This document shows, piece by piece, positions 12,389 through 24,124 of a stretch of 64,000 nt of DNA. Where the stretch lies: the NCBI GenBank assembly GCA_963995525.1, contig CAXEFP010000001.1, positions 1,392,201 to 1,456,200 of the forward strand, in the 5' to 3' direction. This DNA comes from Escarpia spicata (Eukaryota > Annelida > Polychaeta > Sabellida > Siboglinidae). The translations under genes were made by a program, and so were the position numbers. The notes under the pieces are model-generated. The model searched no databases. It was not told where the DNA came from and was given only the letters and a program-made list of their open reading frames with translations. Positions within the stretch are counted from its first letter, which is position 1; each line of letters starts with the position of its first letter.

Positions 12389-13366
12389 ACATTAAGGATC
12401 CTTCCGCCGAAAAAAGTGCACTACAAATACCGTTTTGCTGTGATTTGCATTAATTTTTTTCGAAAACTTTGATATGGGACATGTTTGTCTCGTGAGTACT
12501 GAAGGTACTGCTGCTTTAGACAAGAAAAAACTTCAAATGGGGATGAGTTTTCACACCTATAACTTACGTAATATGTTCTTGTAACTTACGTGACGGGGAT
12601 AAAACGGTAACATGCATTCCCATTTGGGATTAATCTATTTATGTGTGTAGCTTGATATCAATCTAGCCTTCGTGAAGATTTGTAACGTGCAAAACATCTA
12701 TTTGGGGTAAGACCACATTAAGGATCCTTCCGCCGAAAAAAGTGCACTACAAATACCGTTTTGCTGTGATATGCATTAATTTTTTTCGAACATTTTGACA
12801 TGGGACATGTTTGTCTCGTGAGTACTGAATGTACTGCTGCTTTAGACAAGATAAAACATCAAATGGGGATGAGTTTTCACACCTATAACTTACGTAATAT
12901 GTTCTGGTAACTTACGTGACGGGGATAAAACGGTAACATGCATTCCCATTTGGGGTTAATCTAGTTATGTGTGTAGCTTGATATCAATCTAGCCTTCGTG
13001 AAGATTTGTAACGTGCAAAACATCTATTTGGGGTAAGACCACATTAAAGATCCTTCCGCCGAAAAAAGTGCACTACAAATACCGTTTTGCTGTGATATGC
13101 ATTAATTTTTTTCGAACACTTTGATATGGGACATGTTTGTCTCGTGAGTACTGAAGGTACTGCTGCTTTAGACAAGAAAAAACTTCAAATGGGGATGAGT
13201 TTTCACACCTATAACTTACGTAATATGTTCTTGTAACTTACGTGACGGGGATAAAACGGTAACATGCATTCCCATTTGGGGTTAATCTAGTTATGTGTGT
13301 AGCTTGATATCAATCTAGCCTTCGTGAAGATTTGTAACGTGCAAAACATCTATTTGGGGTAAGACC
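12389..13366. repeat. H-G-B three-monomer segment, first copy
   Basis: Class H (12389) carries the rare ctatttatg variant, the following G (12715) carries the rare ttctggtaac variant, and a B monomer follows (13041). Exactly the same pair of rare variants in the same order occurs at 19887-20864, 7,498 bp (23 monomers) downstream. The two segments therefore share a recent common origin. Confidence 0.85.
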
Positions 13367-14018
13367 ACATTAAGGATCCTTCCGCCGAAAAAAGTGCACT
13401 ACAAATACCGTTTTGCTGTGATATGCATTAATTTTTTTCGAACACTTTGATATGGGACATGTTTGTCTCGTGAGTACTGAAGGTACTGCTGCTTTAGACA
13501 AGAAAAAACTTCAAATGGGGATGAGTTTTCACACCTATAACTTACGTAATATGTTCTTGTAACTTACGTGACGGGGATAAAACGGTAACATGCATTCCCA
13601 TTTGGGGTTAATCTAGTTATGTGTGTAGCTTGATATCAATCTAGCCTTCGTGAAGATTTGTAACATGCAAAACATATATTTGGGGTAAGACCACATTAAG
13701 GATCCTTCCGCCGAAAAAAGTGCACTACAAATACCGTTTTGCTGTGATATGCATTAATTTTTTTCGAACATTTTGACATGGGACATGTTTGTCTCGTGAG
13801 TACTGAATGTACTGCTGCTTTAGACAAGATAAAACATCAAATGGGGATGAGTTTTCACACCTATAACTTACGTAATATGTTCTTGTAACTTACGTGACGG
13901 GGATAAAACGGTAACATGCATTCCCATTTGGGGTTAATCTAGTTATGTGTGTAGCTTGATATCAATCTAGCCTTCGTGAAGATTTGTAACGTGCAAAACA
14001 TCTATTTGGGGTAAGACC
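13367..14018. repeat. B''-G fragment of the 11-monomer HOR
   Basis: A B''-like monomer (aaggatcc, catatattt end) at 13367 and a G monomer at 13693. Together with the B at 13041 and the A at 14019 this repeats the end-to-start order of the 11-monomer HOR (B, B'', G, A). It is a displaced fragment of that HOR lying beyond its regular zone. Confidence 0.75.
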
Positions 14019-14670
14019 ACATTAAAGATCCTTCCGCCGAAAAAAGTGCACTACAAATACCGTTTTGCTGTGATTTGCATTAATTTTTTTCGAAAACTTT
14101 CATATGGGACATGTTTGTCTCGTGAGTACTGAAGGTATTGCTGCTTTAGACAAGAAAAAACTTCAAATGGGGATGAGTTTTCACACCTATAACTTACGTA
14201 ATATGTTCTTGTAACTTACGTGACGGGGATAAAACGGTAACATGCATTCCCATTTGGGGTTAATCTAGTTATGTGTGTAGCTTGATATCAATCTAGCCTT
14301 CGTGAAGATTTGTAACGTGCAAAACATCTATTTGGGGTAAGACCACATTAAAGATCCTTCCGCCGAAAAAAGTGCACTACAAATACCGTTTTGCTGTGAT
14401 TTGCATTAATTTTTTTCGAAAACTTTCATATGGGACATGTTTGTCTCGTGAGTACTGAAGGTATTGCTGCTTTAGACAAGAAAAAACTTCAAATGGGGAT
14501 GAGTTTTCACACCTATAACTTACGTAATATGTTCTTGTAACTTACGTGACGGGGATAAAACGGTAACATGCATTCCCATTTGGGGTTAATCTAGTTATGT
14601 GTGTAGCTTGATATCAATCTAGCCTTCGTGAAGATTTGTAACATGCAAAACATATATTTGGGGTAAGACC
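14019..14670. repeat. Tandem doublet of class A monomers
   Basis: Two consecutive A monomers (14019 and 14345) both carry the uncommon ggtattgctg change. In the regular HOR A monomers are never adjacent. The shared private variant shows one was copied from the other by a one-monomer duplication. They differ at the 3' end: the first has aacgtgc and catcta, the second aacatgc and catata. Confidence 0.85.
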
Positions 14671-16952
14671 ACATTAAATATCCTTCCGCCGAAAAAAGTG
14701 CATTACAAATACCGTTTTGCTGTGATATGCATTAATTTTTTTCGAACACTTTGATATGGGACATGTTTGTCTCGTGAGTACTGAATGTACTGCTGCTTTA
14801 GACAAGATAAAACATCAAATGGGGATGAGTTTTCACACCTATAACTTACGTAATATGTTCTTGTAACTTACGTGACGGGGATAAAACGGTAACATGCATT
14901 CCCATTTGGGGTTAATCTAGTTATGTGTGTAGCTTGATATCAATCTAGCCTTCGTGAAGATTTGTAACATGCAAAACATATATTTGGGGTAAGACCACAT
15001 TAAGGATCCTTCCGCCGAAAAAAGTGCACTACAAATACCGTTTTGCTGTGATATGCATTAATTTTTTTCGAACACTTTGATATGGGACATGTTTGTCTCG
15101 TGAGTACTGAAGGTACTGCTGCTTTAGACAAGAAAAAACTTCAAATGGGGATGAGTTTTCACACCTATAACTTACGTAATATGTTCTTGTAACTTACGTG
15201 ACGGGGATAAAACGGTAACATGCATTCCCATTTGGGGTTAATCTAGTTATGTGTGTAGCTTGATATCAATCTACCCTTCGTGAAGATTTGTAACATGCAA
15301 AACATCTATTTGGGGTAAGACCACATTAAGGATCCTTCCGCCGAAAAAAGTGCACTACAAATACCGTTTTGCTGTGATATGCATTAATTTGTTTCGAACA
15401 CTTTGATATGGGACATGTTTGTCTCGTGAGTACTGAATGTACTGCTGCTTTAGACAAGATAAAACATCAAATGGGGATGAGTTTTCACACCTATAACTTA
15501 CGTAATATGTTCTTGTAACTTACGTGACGGGGATAAAACGGTAACATGCATTCCCATTTGGGGTTAATCTAGTTATGTGTGTAGCTTGATATCAATCTAG
15601 CCTTCGTGAAGATTTGTAACGTGCAAAACATCTATTTGGGGTAAGACCACATTAAAGATCCTTCCGCCGAAAAAAGTGCACTACAAATACCGTTTTGCTG
15701 TGATATGCATTAATTTTTTTCGAACACTTTGATATGGGACATGTTTGTCTCGTGAGTACTGAAGGTACTGCTGCTTTAGACAAGAAAAAACTTCAAATGG
15801 GGATGAGTTTTCACACCTATAACTTACGTAATATGTTCTTGTAACTTACGTGACGGGGATAAAACGGTAACATGCATTCCCATTTGGGGTTAATCTAGTT
15901 ATGTGTGTAGCTTGATATCAATCTAGCCTTCGTGAAGATTTGTAACGTGCAAAACATCTATTTGGGGTAAGACCACATTAAAGATCCTTCCGCCGAAAAA
16001 AGTGCACTACAAATACCGTTTTGCTGTGATATGCATTAATTTTTTTCGAACACTTTGATATGGGACATGTTTGTCTCGTGAGTACTGAAGGTACTGCTGC
16101 TTTAGACAAGAAAAAACTTCAAATGGGGATGAGTTTTCACACCTATAACTTACGTAATATGTTCTTGTAACTTACGTGACGGGGATAAAACGGTAACATG
16201 CATTCCCATTTGGGGTTAATCTAGTTATGTGTGTAGCTTGATATCAATCTAGCCTTCGTGAAGATTTGTAACATGCAAAACATATATTTGGGGTAAGACC
16301 ACATTAAGGATCCTTCCGCCGAAAAAAGTGCACTACAAATACCGTTTTGCTGTGATTTGCATTAATTTTTTTCGAAAACTTTGATATGGGACATGTTTGT
16401 CTCGTGAGTACTGAAGGTACTGCTGCTTTAGACAAGAAAAAACTTCAAATGGGGATGAGTTTTCACACCTATAACTTACGTAATATGTTCTTGTAACTTA
16501 CGTGACGAGGATAAAACGGTAACATGCATTCCCATTTGGGATTAATCTAGTTATGTGTGTAGCTTGATATCAATCTAGCCTTCGTGAAGATTTGTAACGT
16601 GCAAAACATCTATTTGGGGTAAGACCACATTAAGGATCCTTCCGCCGAAAAAAGTGCACTACAAATACCGTTTTGCTGTGATATGCATTAATTTTTTTCG
16701 AACATTTTGACATGGGACATGTTTGTCTCGTGAGTACTGAATGTACTGCTGCTTTAGAAAAGATAAAACATCAAATGGGGATGAGTTTTCACACCTATAA
16801 CTTACGTAATATGTTCTTGTAACTTACGTGACGGGGATAAAACGGTAACATGCATTCCCATTTGGGGTTAATCTAGTTATGTGTGTAGCTTGATATCAAT
16901 CTAGCCTTCGTGAAGATTTGTAACGTGCAAAACATCTATTTGGGGTAAGACC
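14671..16952. repeat. Mosaic of class I and HOR-like monomers
   Basis: Opens with a class I-like monomer at 14671 (aaatatcc and gtgcattac, but gaatgt). Then B' (14997), F (15323), B (15649) and B'' (15975) follow in the same order as in the 11-monomer HOR, with F carrying caagataaaac instead of caatataaaac. An H (16301, with gacgaggat) and a G (16627, with tttagaaaag) close it. H takes the slot where the regular HOR has G. Confidence 0.78.
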
Positions 16953-19234
16953 ACATTAAAGATCCTTCCGCCGAAAAAAGTGCACTACAAATACCGTTTT
17001 GCTGTGATATGCATAAATTTTTTTCGAACACTTTCATATGGGACATGTTTGTCTCGTGAGTACTGAAGGTACTGCTGCTTTAGACAAGAAAAAACTTCAA
17101 ATGGGGATGAGTTTTCACACCTATAACTTACGTAATATGTTCTTGTAACTTACGTGACGGGGATAAAACGGTAACATGCATTCCCATTTGGGGTTAATCT
17201 AGTTATGTGTGTAGCTTGATATCAATCTAGCCTTCGTGAAGATTTGTAACATGCAAAACATCTATTTGGGGTAAGACCACATTAAGTATCCTTCCGCCGA
17301 AAAAAGTGCACTACAAATACCGTTTTGCTGTGATTTGCATTAATTTTTTTCGAAAACTTTTATATGGGACATGTTTGTCTCGTGAGTACTGAAGGTACTG
17401 CTGCTTTAGACAAGAAAACACTTCAAATGGGGATGAGTTTTCACACCTATAACTTACGTAATATGTTCTTGTAACTTACGTGACGGGGATAAAACGGTAA
17501 CATGCATTCCCATTTGGGATTAATCTAGTTATGTGTGTAGCTTGATATCAATCTAGCCTTCGTGAAGATTTGTAACGTGCAAAACATCTATTTGGGGTAA
17601 GACCACATTAAGGATCCTTCCGCCGAAAAAAGTGCACTACAAATACCGTTTTGCTGTGATATGCATTAATTTTTTTCGAACATTTTGACATGTAACATGT
17701 TTGTCTCGTGAGTACTGAATGTACTGCTGCTTTAGACAAGATAAAACATCAAATGGGGATGAGTTTTCACTCCTATAACTTACGTAATATGTTCTTGTAA
17801 CTTACGTGACGGGGATAAAACGGTAACATGCATTCCCATTTGGGGTTAATCTAGTTATGTGTGTAGCTTGATATCAATCTAGCCTTCGTGAAGATTTGTA
17901 ACATGCAAAACATCTATTTGGGGTAAGACCACAGTAAGGATCCTTCCGCCGAAAAAAGTGCACTACAAATACCGTTTTGCTGTGATATGCATAAATTTTT
18001 GTCGAACATTTTGACATGGGACATGTTTGTCTCGTGAGTACTGATTGTACTGCTGCTTTAGACAAGATAAAACATCAAATGGGGATGAGTTTTCACACCT
18101 ATAACTTACGTAATATGTTCTTGTAACTTACGTGACGGGGATAAAACGGTAACATGCATTCCCATTTGGGGTTAATCTAGTTATGTGTGTAGCTTGATAT
18201 CAATCTAGCCTTCGTGAAGATTTTTAACGTGCAAAACATCTATTTGGGGTAAGACCACATTAAAGATCATTCCGCCGAAAAAAGTGCACTACAAATACCG
18301 TTTTGCTGTGATATACATTAATTTGTTTCGAACATTTTGACATGGGACATGTTTGTCTCGTGAGTACTGAATGTACTGCTGCTTTAGACAAGATAAAACA
18401 TCAAATGGGGATGAGTTTTCACACCTATAACTTACGTAATATGTTCTTGTAACTTACGTGACTGGGATAAAACGGTAACATGCATTCCCATTTGGGGTTA
18501 ATCTAGTTATGTGTGTAGCTTGATATCAATCTAGCCTTCGTGAAGATTTGTAACGTGCAAAACATATATTTGGGGTAAGACCACATTAAAGATCCTTCCG
18601 CCGAAAAAAGTGCACTACAAATACCGTTTTGCTGTGATATGCATTAATTTTTTTCGAACACTTTGATATAGGACATGTTTGTCTCGTGAGTACTGAAGGT
18701 ACTGCTGCTTTAGACAAGATAAAACATCAAATGGAGATGAGTTTTCACACCTATAACTTACCTAATATGTTCTTGTAACTTACGTGACGGGGATAAAACG
18801 GTAACATGCATTCCCATTTGGGGTTAATCTAGTTATGTGTGTAGCTTGATATCAATCTAGCCTTCGTGAAGATTTGTAACGTGCAAAACATCTATTTGGA
18901 GTAAGACCACATTAAAGATCCTTCCGCCGAAAAAAGTGCACTACAAATACCGTTTTGCTGTGATATGCATTAATTGTTTTCGAACACTTTGATATGGGAC
19001 ATGTTTGTCTCGTGAGTACTGAAGGTACTGCTGCTTTAGACAAGAAAAAACTTCAAATGGGGATGAGTTTTCACACCTATAACTTACGTAATATGTTCTT
19101 GTAACTTACGTGACGGGGATAAAACGGTAACATGCATTCCCATTTGGGGTTAATCTAGTTATGTGTGTAGCTTGATATCAATCTAGCCTTCGTGAAGATT
19201 TATAACATGCAAAACATCTATTTGGGGTAAGACC
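16953..19234. repeat. Run of seven unusually diverged monomers
   Basis: Monomers at 16953, 17279, 17605, 17931, 18257, 18583 and 18909 carry many private changes: gcataaattt with ttcatatg (16953); aagtatcc, ttttatatg and gaaaacac (17279); acatgtaac and cactcctat (17605); cagtaagg, gtcgaac and gattgtact (17931); aaagatcatt, atatacatt, gtttcg and gactggg (18257); gatatagg, atggagatg and cctaat (18583); tttggag is at the 3' end of 18583, and aattgttttcg marks 18909. This is the least homogenised part of the window and no clear HOR period runs through it. Confidence 0.8.
17931..18256. repeat. Diverged monomer carrying a 63-codon spurious frame
   Basis: Has cagtaagg at its start, which turns the minus-strand TAA of the usual attaagg into TAC (Tyr), so a frame stays open from a TTG at 18063-18065 back to a TGA at 17874-17876. 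Other cagtaagg monomers (51188, 55099, 60316) also carry gtttatctcg, which puts a different TAA into the same frame. It shares rare features with 55099-56075: cagtaagg here, and aaagatcatt with atatacatt and gtttcg in the next monomer. Confidence 0.8.
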
Positions 19235-19886
19235 ACATTAAGGATCCTTCCGCCGAAAAAAGTGCACTACAAATACCGTTTTGCTGTGATTTGCATTAAT
19301 TTTTTTCGAAAACTTTGATATGGGACATGTTTGTCTCGTGAGTACTGAAGGTACTGCTGCTTTAGATAAGAAAAAACTTCAAATGGGGATGAGTTTTCAC
19401 ACCTATAACTTACGTAATATGTTCTTGTAACTTACGTGACGGGGATAAAACGGTAACATGCATTCCCATTTGGGATTAATCTAGTTATGTGTGTAGCTTG
19501 ATATCAATCTAGCCTTCGTGAAGATTTGTAACGTGCAAAACATCTATTTGGGGTAAGACCACATTAAGGATCCTTCCGCCGAAAAAAGTGCACTACAAAT
19601 ACCGTTTTGCTGTGATATGCATTAATTTTTTTCGAACATTTTGACATGGGACATGTTTGTCTCGTGAGTACTGAATGTACTGCTGCTTTAGACAAGAAAA
19701 AACTTCAAATGGGGATGAGTTTTCACACCTATAACTTACGTAATATGTTCTTGTAACTTACGTGACGGGGATAAAACGGTAACATGCATTCCCATTTGGG
19801 GTTAATCTAGTTATGTGTGTAGCTTGATATCAATCTAGCCTTCGTGAAGATTTGTAACATGCAAAACATCTATTTGGGGTAAGACC
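19235..19886. repeat. H and G' monomers before the duplicated segment
   Basis: H at 19235 (gatttgc, gaaaactttgatatg, gggattaatc, private tagataag) and G' at 19561. G' has the G-type front (aacattttgacatg, gaatgt) but the B-type gaaaaaacttc, so it is a recombinant between two haplotypes. The same G'-H adjacency becomes standard in the HOR that follows. Confidence 0.75.
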
Positions 19887-20864
19887 ACATTAAGGATCCT
19901 TCCGCCGAAAAAAGTGCACTACAAATACCGTTTTGCTGTGATTTGCATTAATTTTTTTCGAAAACTTTGATATGGGACATGTTTGTCTCGTGAGTACTGA
20001 AGGTACTGCTGCTTTAGACAAGAAAAAACTTCAAATGGGGATGAGTTTTCACACCTATAACTTACGTAATATGTTCTTGTAACTTACGTGACGGGGATAA
20101 AACGGTAACATGCATTCCCATTTGGGATTAATCTATTTATGTGTGTAGCTTGATATCAATCTAGCCTTCGTGAAGATTTGTAACGTGCAAAACATCTATT
20201 TGGGGTAAGACCACATTAAGGATCCTTCCGCCGAAAAAAGTGCACTACAAATACCGTTTTGCTGTGATATGCATTAATTTTTTTCGAACATTTTGACATG
20301 GGACATGTTTGTCTCGTGAGTACTGAATGTACTGCTGCTTTAGACAAGATAAAACATCAAATGGGGATGAGTTTTCACACCTATAACTTACGTAATATGT
20401 TCTGGTAACTTACGTGACGGGGATAAAACGGTAACATGCATTCCCATTTGGGGTTAATCTAGTTATGTGTGTAGCTTGATATCAATCTAGCCTTCGTGAA
20501 GATTTGTAACGTGCAAAACATCTATTTGGGGTAAGACCACATTAAAGATCCTTCCGCCGAAAAAAGTGCACTACAAATACCGTTTTGCTGTGATATGCAT
20601 TAATTTTTTTCGAACACTTTGATATGGGACATGTTTGTCTCGTGAGTACTGAAGGTACTGCTGCTTTAGACAAGAAAAAACTTCAAATGGGGATGAGTTT
20701 TCACACCTATAACTTACGTAATATGTTCTTGTAACTTACGTGACGGGGATAAAACGGTAACATGCATTCCCATTTGGGGTTAATCTAGTTATGTGTGTAG
20801 CTTGATATCAATCTAGCCTTCGTGAAGATTTGTAACATGCAAAACATCTATTTGGGGTAAGACC
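19887..20864. repeat. H-G-B three-monomer segment, second copy
   Basis: Repeats 12389-13366: H with ctatttatg, G with ttctggtaac, then B. The B here ends in aacatgc rather than aacgtgc. Beyond it, J (20865) has the same general type as the B'' at 13367 except for gatgtgttttc, so the shared segment may extend further with later changes. Confidence 0.83.
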
Positions 20865-21190
20865 ACATTAAGGATCCTTCCGCCGAAAAAAGTGCACTAC
20901 AAATACCGTTTTGCTGTGATATGCATTAATTTTTTTCGAACACTTTGATATGGGACATGTTTGTCTCGTGAGTACTGAAGGTACTGCTGCTTTAGACAAG
21001 AAAAAACTTCAAATGGGGATGTGTTTTCACACCTATAACTTACGTAATATGTTCTTGTAACTTACGTGACGGGGATAAAACGGTAACATGCATTCCCATT
21101 TGGGGTTAATCTAGTTATGTGTGTAGCTTGATATCAATCTAGCCTTCGTGAAGATTTGTAACATGCAAAACATATATTTGGGGTAAGACC
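20865..21190. repeat. First class J monomer, edge of the second HOR zone
   Basis: J is a B-like monomer with aaggatcc, gatgtgttttc in place of gatgagttttc, and an aacatgc...catatattt end. It always precedes class I in the next 16 kb (23799, 26081, 29015, 32277, 36518). This is its first appearance and it marks the start of the I-K-G'-H-L-B-J zone. Confidence 0.8.
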
Positions 21191-24124
21191 ACATTAAATA
21201 TCCTTCCGCCGAAAAAAGTGCATTACAAATACCGTTTTGCTGTGATATGCATTAATTTTTTTCGAACACTTTGATATGGGACATGTTTGTCTCGTGAGTA
21301 CTGAAGGTACTGCTGCTTTAAACAAGATAAAACATCAAATGGGGATGAGTTTTCACACCTATAACTTACCTAATATGTTCTTGTAACTTACGTGACGGGG
21401 ATAAAACGGTAACATGCATTCCCATTTGGGGTTAATCTAGTTATGTGTGTAGCTTGATATCAATCTAGCCTTCGTGAAGATTTGTAACGTGCAAAACATC
21501 TATTTGGGGTAAGACCACATTAAAGATCCTTCCGCCGAAAAAAGTGCACTACAAATACCGTTTTGCTGTGATATGCATTAATTTTTTTCGAACACTTTGA
21601 TATGGGACATGTTTGTCTCGTGAATACTGAAGGTACTGCTGCTTTAGACAAGAAAAAACTTCAAATGGGGATGAGTTTTCACACCTATAACTTACGTAAT
21701 ATGTTCTTGTAACTTACGTGACGGGGATAAAACGGTAACATGCATTCCCATTTGGGATTAATCTAGTTATGTGTGTAGCTTGATATCAATCTAGCCTTCG
21801 TGAAGATTTGTAACGTGCAAAACATCTATTTGGGGTAAGACCACATTAAGGATCCTTCCGCCGAAAAAAGTGCACTACAAATACCGTTTTGCTGTGATAT
21901 GCATTAATTTTTTTCGAACATTTTGACATGGGACATGTTTGTCTCGTGAGTACTGAATGTACTGCTGCTTTAGACAAGAAAAAACTTCAAATGGGGATGA
22001 GTTTTCACACCTATAACTTACGTAATATGTTCTTGTAACTTACGTGACGGGGATAAAACGGTAACATGCATTCCCATTTGGGGTTAATCTAGTTATGTGT
22101 GTAGCTTGATATCAATCTAGCCTTCGTGAAGATTTGTAACATGCAAAACATCTATTTGGGGTAAGACCACATTAAGGATCCTTCCGCCGAAAAAAGTGCA
22201 CTACAAATACCGTTTTGCTGTGATTTGCATTAATTTTTTTCGAAAACTTTGATATGGGACATGTTTGTCTCGTGAGTACTGAAGGTACTGCTGCTTTAGA
22301 CAAGAAAAAACTTCAAATGGGGATGAGTTTTCACACCTATAACTTACGTAATATGTTCTTGTAACTTACGTGACGGGGATAAAACGGTAACATGCATTCC
22401 CATTTGGGATTAATCTAGTTATGTGTGTAGCTTGATATCAATCTAGCCTTCGTGAAGATTTGTAACGTGCAAAACATCTATTTGGGGTAAGACCACATTA
22501 AGGATCCTTCCGCCGAAAAAAGTGCACTACAAATACCGTTTTGCTGTGATATGCATTAATTTTTTTCGAACACTTTGATATGGGACATGTTTGTCTCGTG
22601 AGTACTGAATGTACTGCTGCTTTAGACAAGATAAAACATCAAATGGGGATGAGTTTTCACACCTATAACTTACGTAATATGTTCTTGTAACTTACGTGAC
22701 GGGGATAAAACGGTAACATGCATTCCCATTTGGGGTTAATCTAGTTATGTGTGTAGCTTGATATCAATCTAGCCTTCGTGAAGATTTGTAACGTGCAAAA
22801 CATCTATTTGGGGTAAGACCACATTAAAGATCCTTCCGCCGAAAAAAGTGCACTACAAATACCGTTTTGCTGTGATATGCATTAATTTTTTTCGAACACT
22901 TTGATATGGGACATGTTTGTCGCGTGAGTACTGAAGGTACTGCTGCTTTAGACAAGAAAAAACTTCAAATGGGGATGAGTTTTCACACCTATAACTTACG
23001 TAATATGTTCTTGTAACTTACGTGACGGGGATAAAACGGTAACATGCATTCCCATTTGGGGTTAATCTAGTTATGTGTGTAGCTTGATATCAATCTAGCC
23101 TTCGTGAAGATTTGTAACATGCAAAACATCTATTTGGGGTAAGACCACATTAAGGATCCTTCCGCCGAAAAAAGTGCACTACAAATACCGTTATGCTGTG
23201 ATATGCATTAATTTTTTTCGAACACTTTGATATGGGACATGTTTGTCTCGTGAGTACTGAAGGTACTGCTGCTTTAAACAAGATAAAACATCAAATGGGG
23301 ATGAGTTTTCACACCTATAACTTACGTAATATGTTCTTGTAACTTACGTGACGGGGATAAAACGGTAACATGCATTCCCATTTGGGGTTAATCTAGTTAT
23401 GTGTGTAGCTTGATATCAATCTAGCCTTCGTGAAGATTTGTAACGTGCAAAACATCTATTTGGGGTAAGACCACATTAAAGATCCTTCCGCCGAAAAAAG
23501 TGCACTACAAATACCGTTTTGCTGTGATATGCATTAATTTGTTTCGAACACTTTGATATGGGACATGTTTGTCTCGTGAGTACTGAAGGTACTGCTGCTT
23601 TAGACAAGAAAAAACTTCAAATGGGGATGAGTTTTCACACCTATAACTTACGTAATATGTTCTTGTAACTTACGTGACGGGGATAAAACGGTAACATGCA
23701 TTCCCATTTGGGGTTAATCTAGTTATGTGTGTAGCTTGATATCAATCTAGCCTTCGTGAAGATTTGTAACATGCAAAACATCTATTTGGGGTAAGACCAC
23801 ATTAAGGATCCTTCCGCCGAAAAAAGTGCACTACAAATACCGTTTTGCTGTGATATGCATTAATTTTTTTCGAACACTTTGATATGGGACATGTTTGTCT
23901 CGTGAGTACTGAAGGTACTGCTGCTTTAGACAAGAAAAAACTTCAAATGGGGATGTGTTTTCACACCTATAACTTACGTAATATGTTCTTGTAACTTACG
24001 TGACGGGGATAAAACGGTAACATGCATTCCCATTTGGGGTTAATCTAGTTATGTGTGTAGCTTGATATCAATCTAGCCTTCGTGAAGATTTGTAACATGC
24101 AAAACATATATTTGGGGTAAGACC
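21191..24124. repeat. Second HOR, nine-monomer unit
   Basis: Order I (aaatatcc, gtgcattac, aaacaagataaaac, cctaat), K (cgtgaatact, gggatt), G', H, L (aacactttgatatg with gaatgt and gataaaacatc), B (gtcgcgtgag), an I-like recombinant at 23147 (aaggatcc and gttatgctg but aaacaagataaaac), a B with aatttgtttcg at 23473, and J. Class I recurs at 24125, 2,934 bp (9 x 326) after 21191. Confidence 0.85.

Noticed and set aside
17874..18065. Minus-strand 63-codon reading frame
   Set aside because: It lies fully inside satellite monomers, begins at TTG rather than ATG, and exists only because one TAA became TAC. The same frame is closed in neighbouring copies. No protein family is recognisable.
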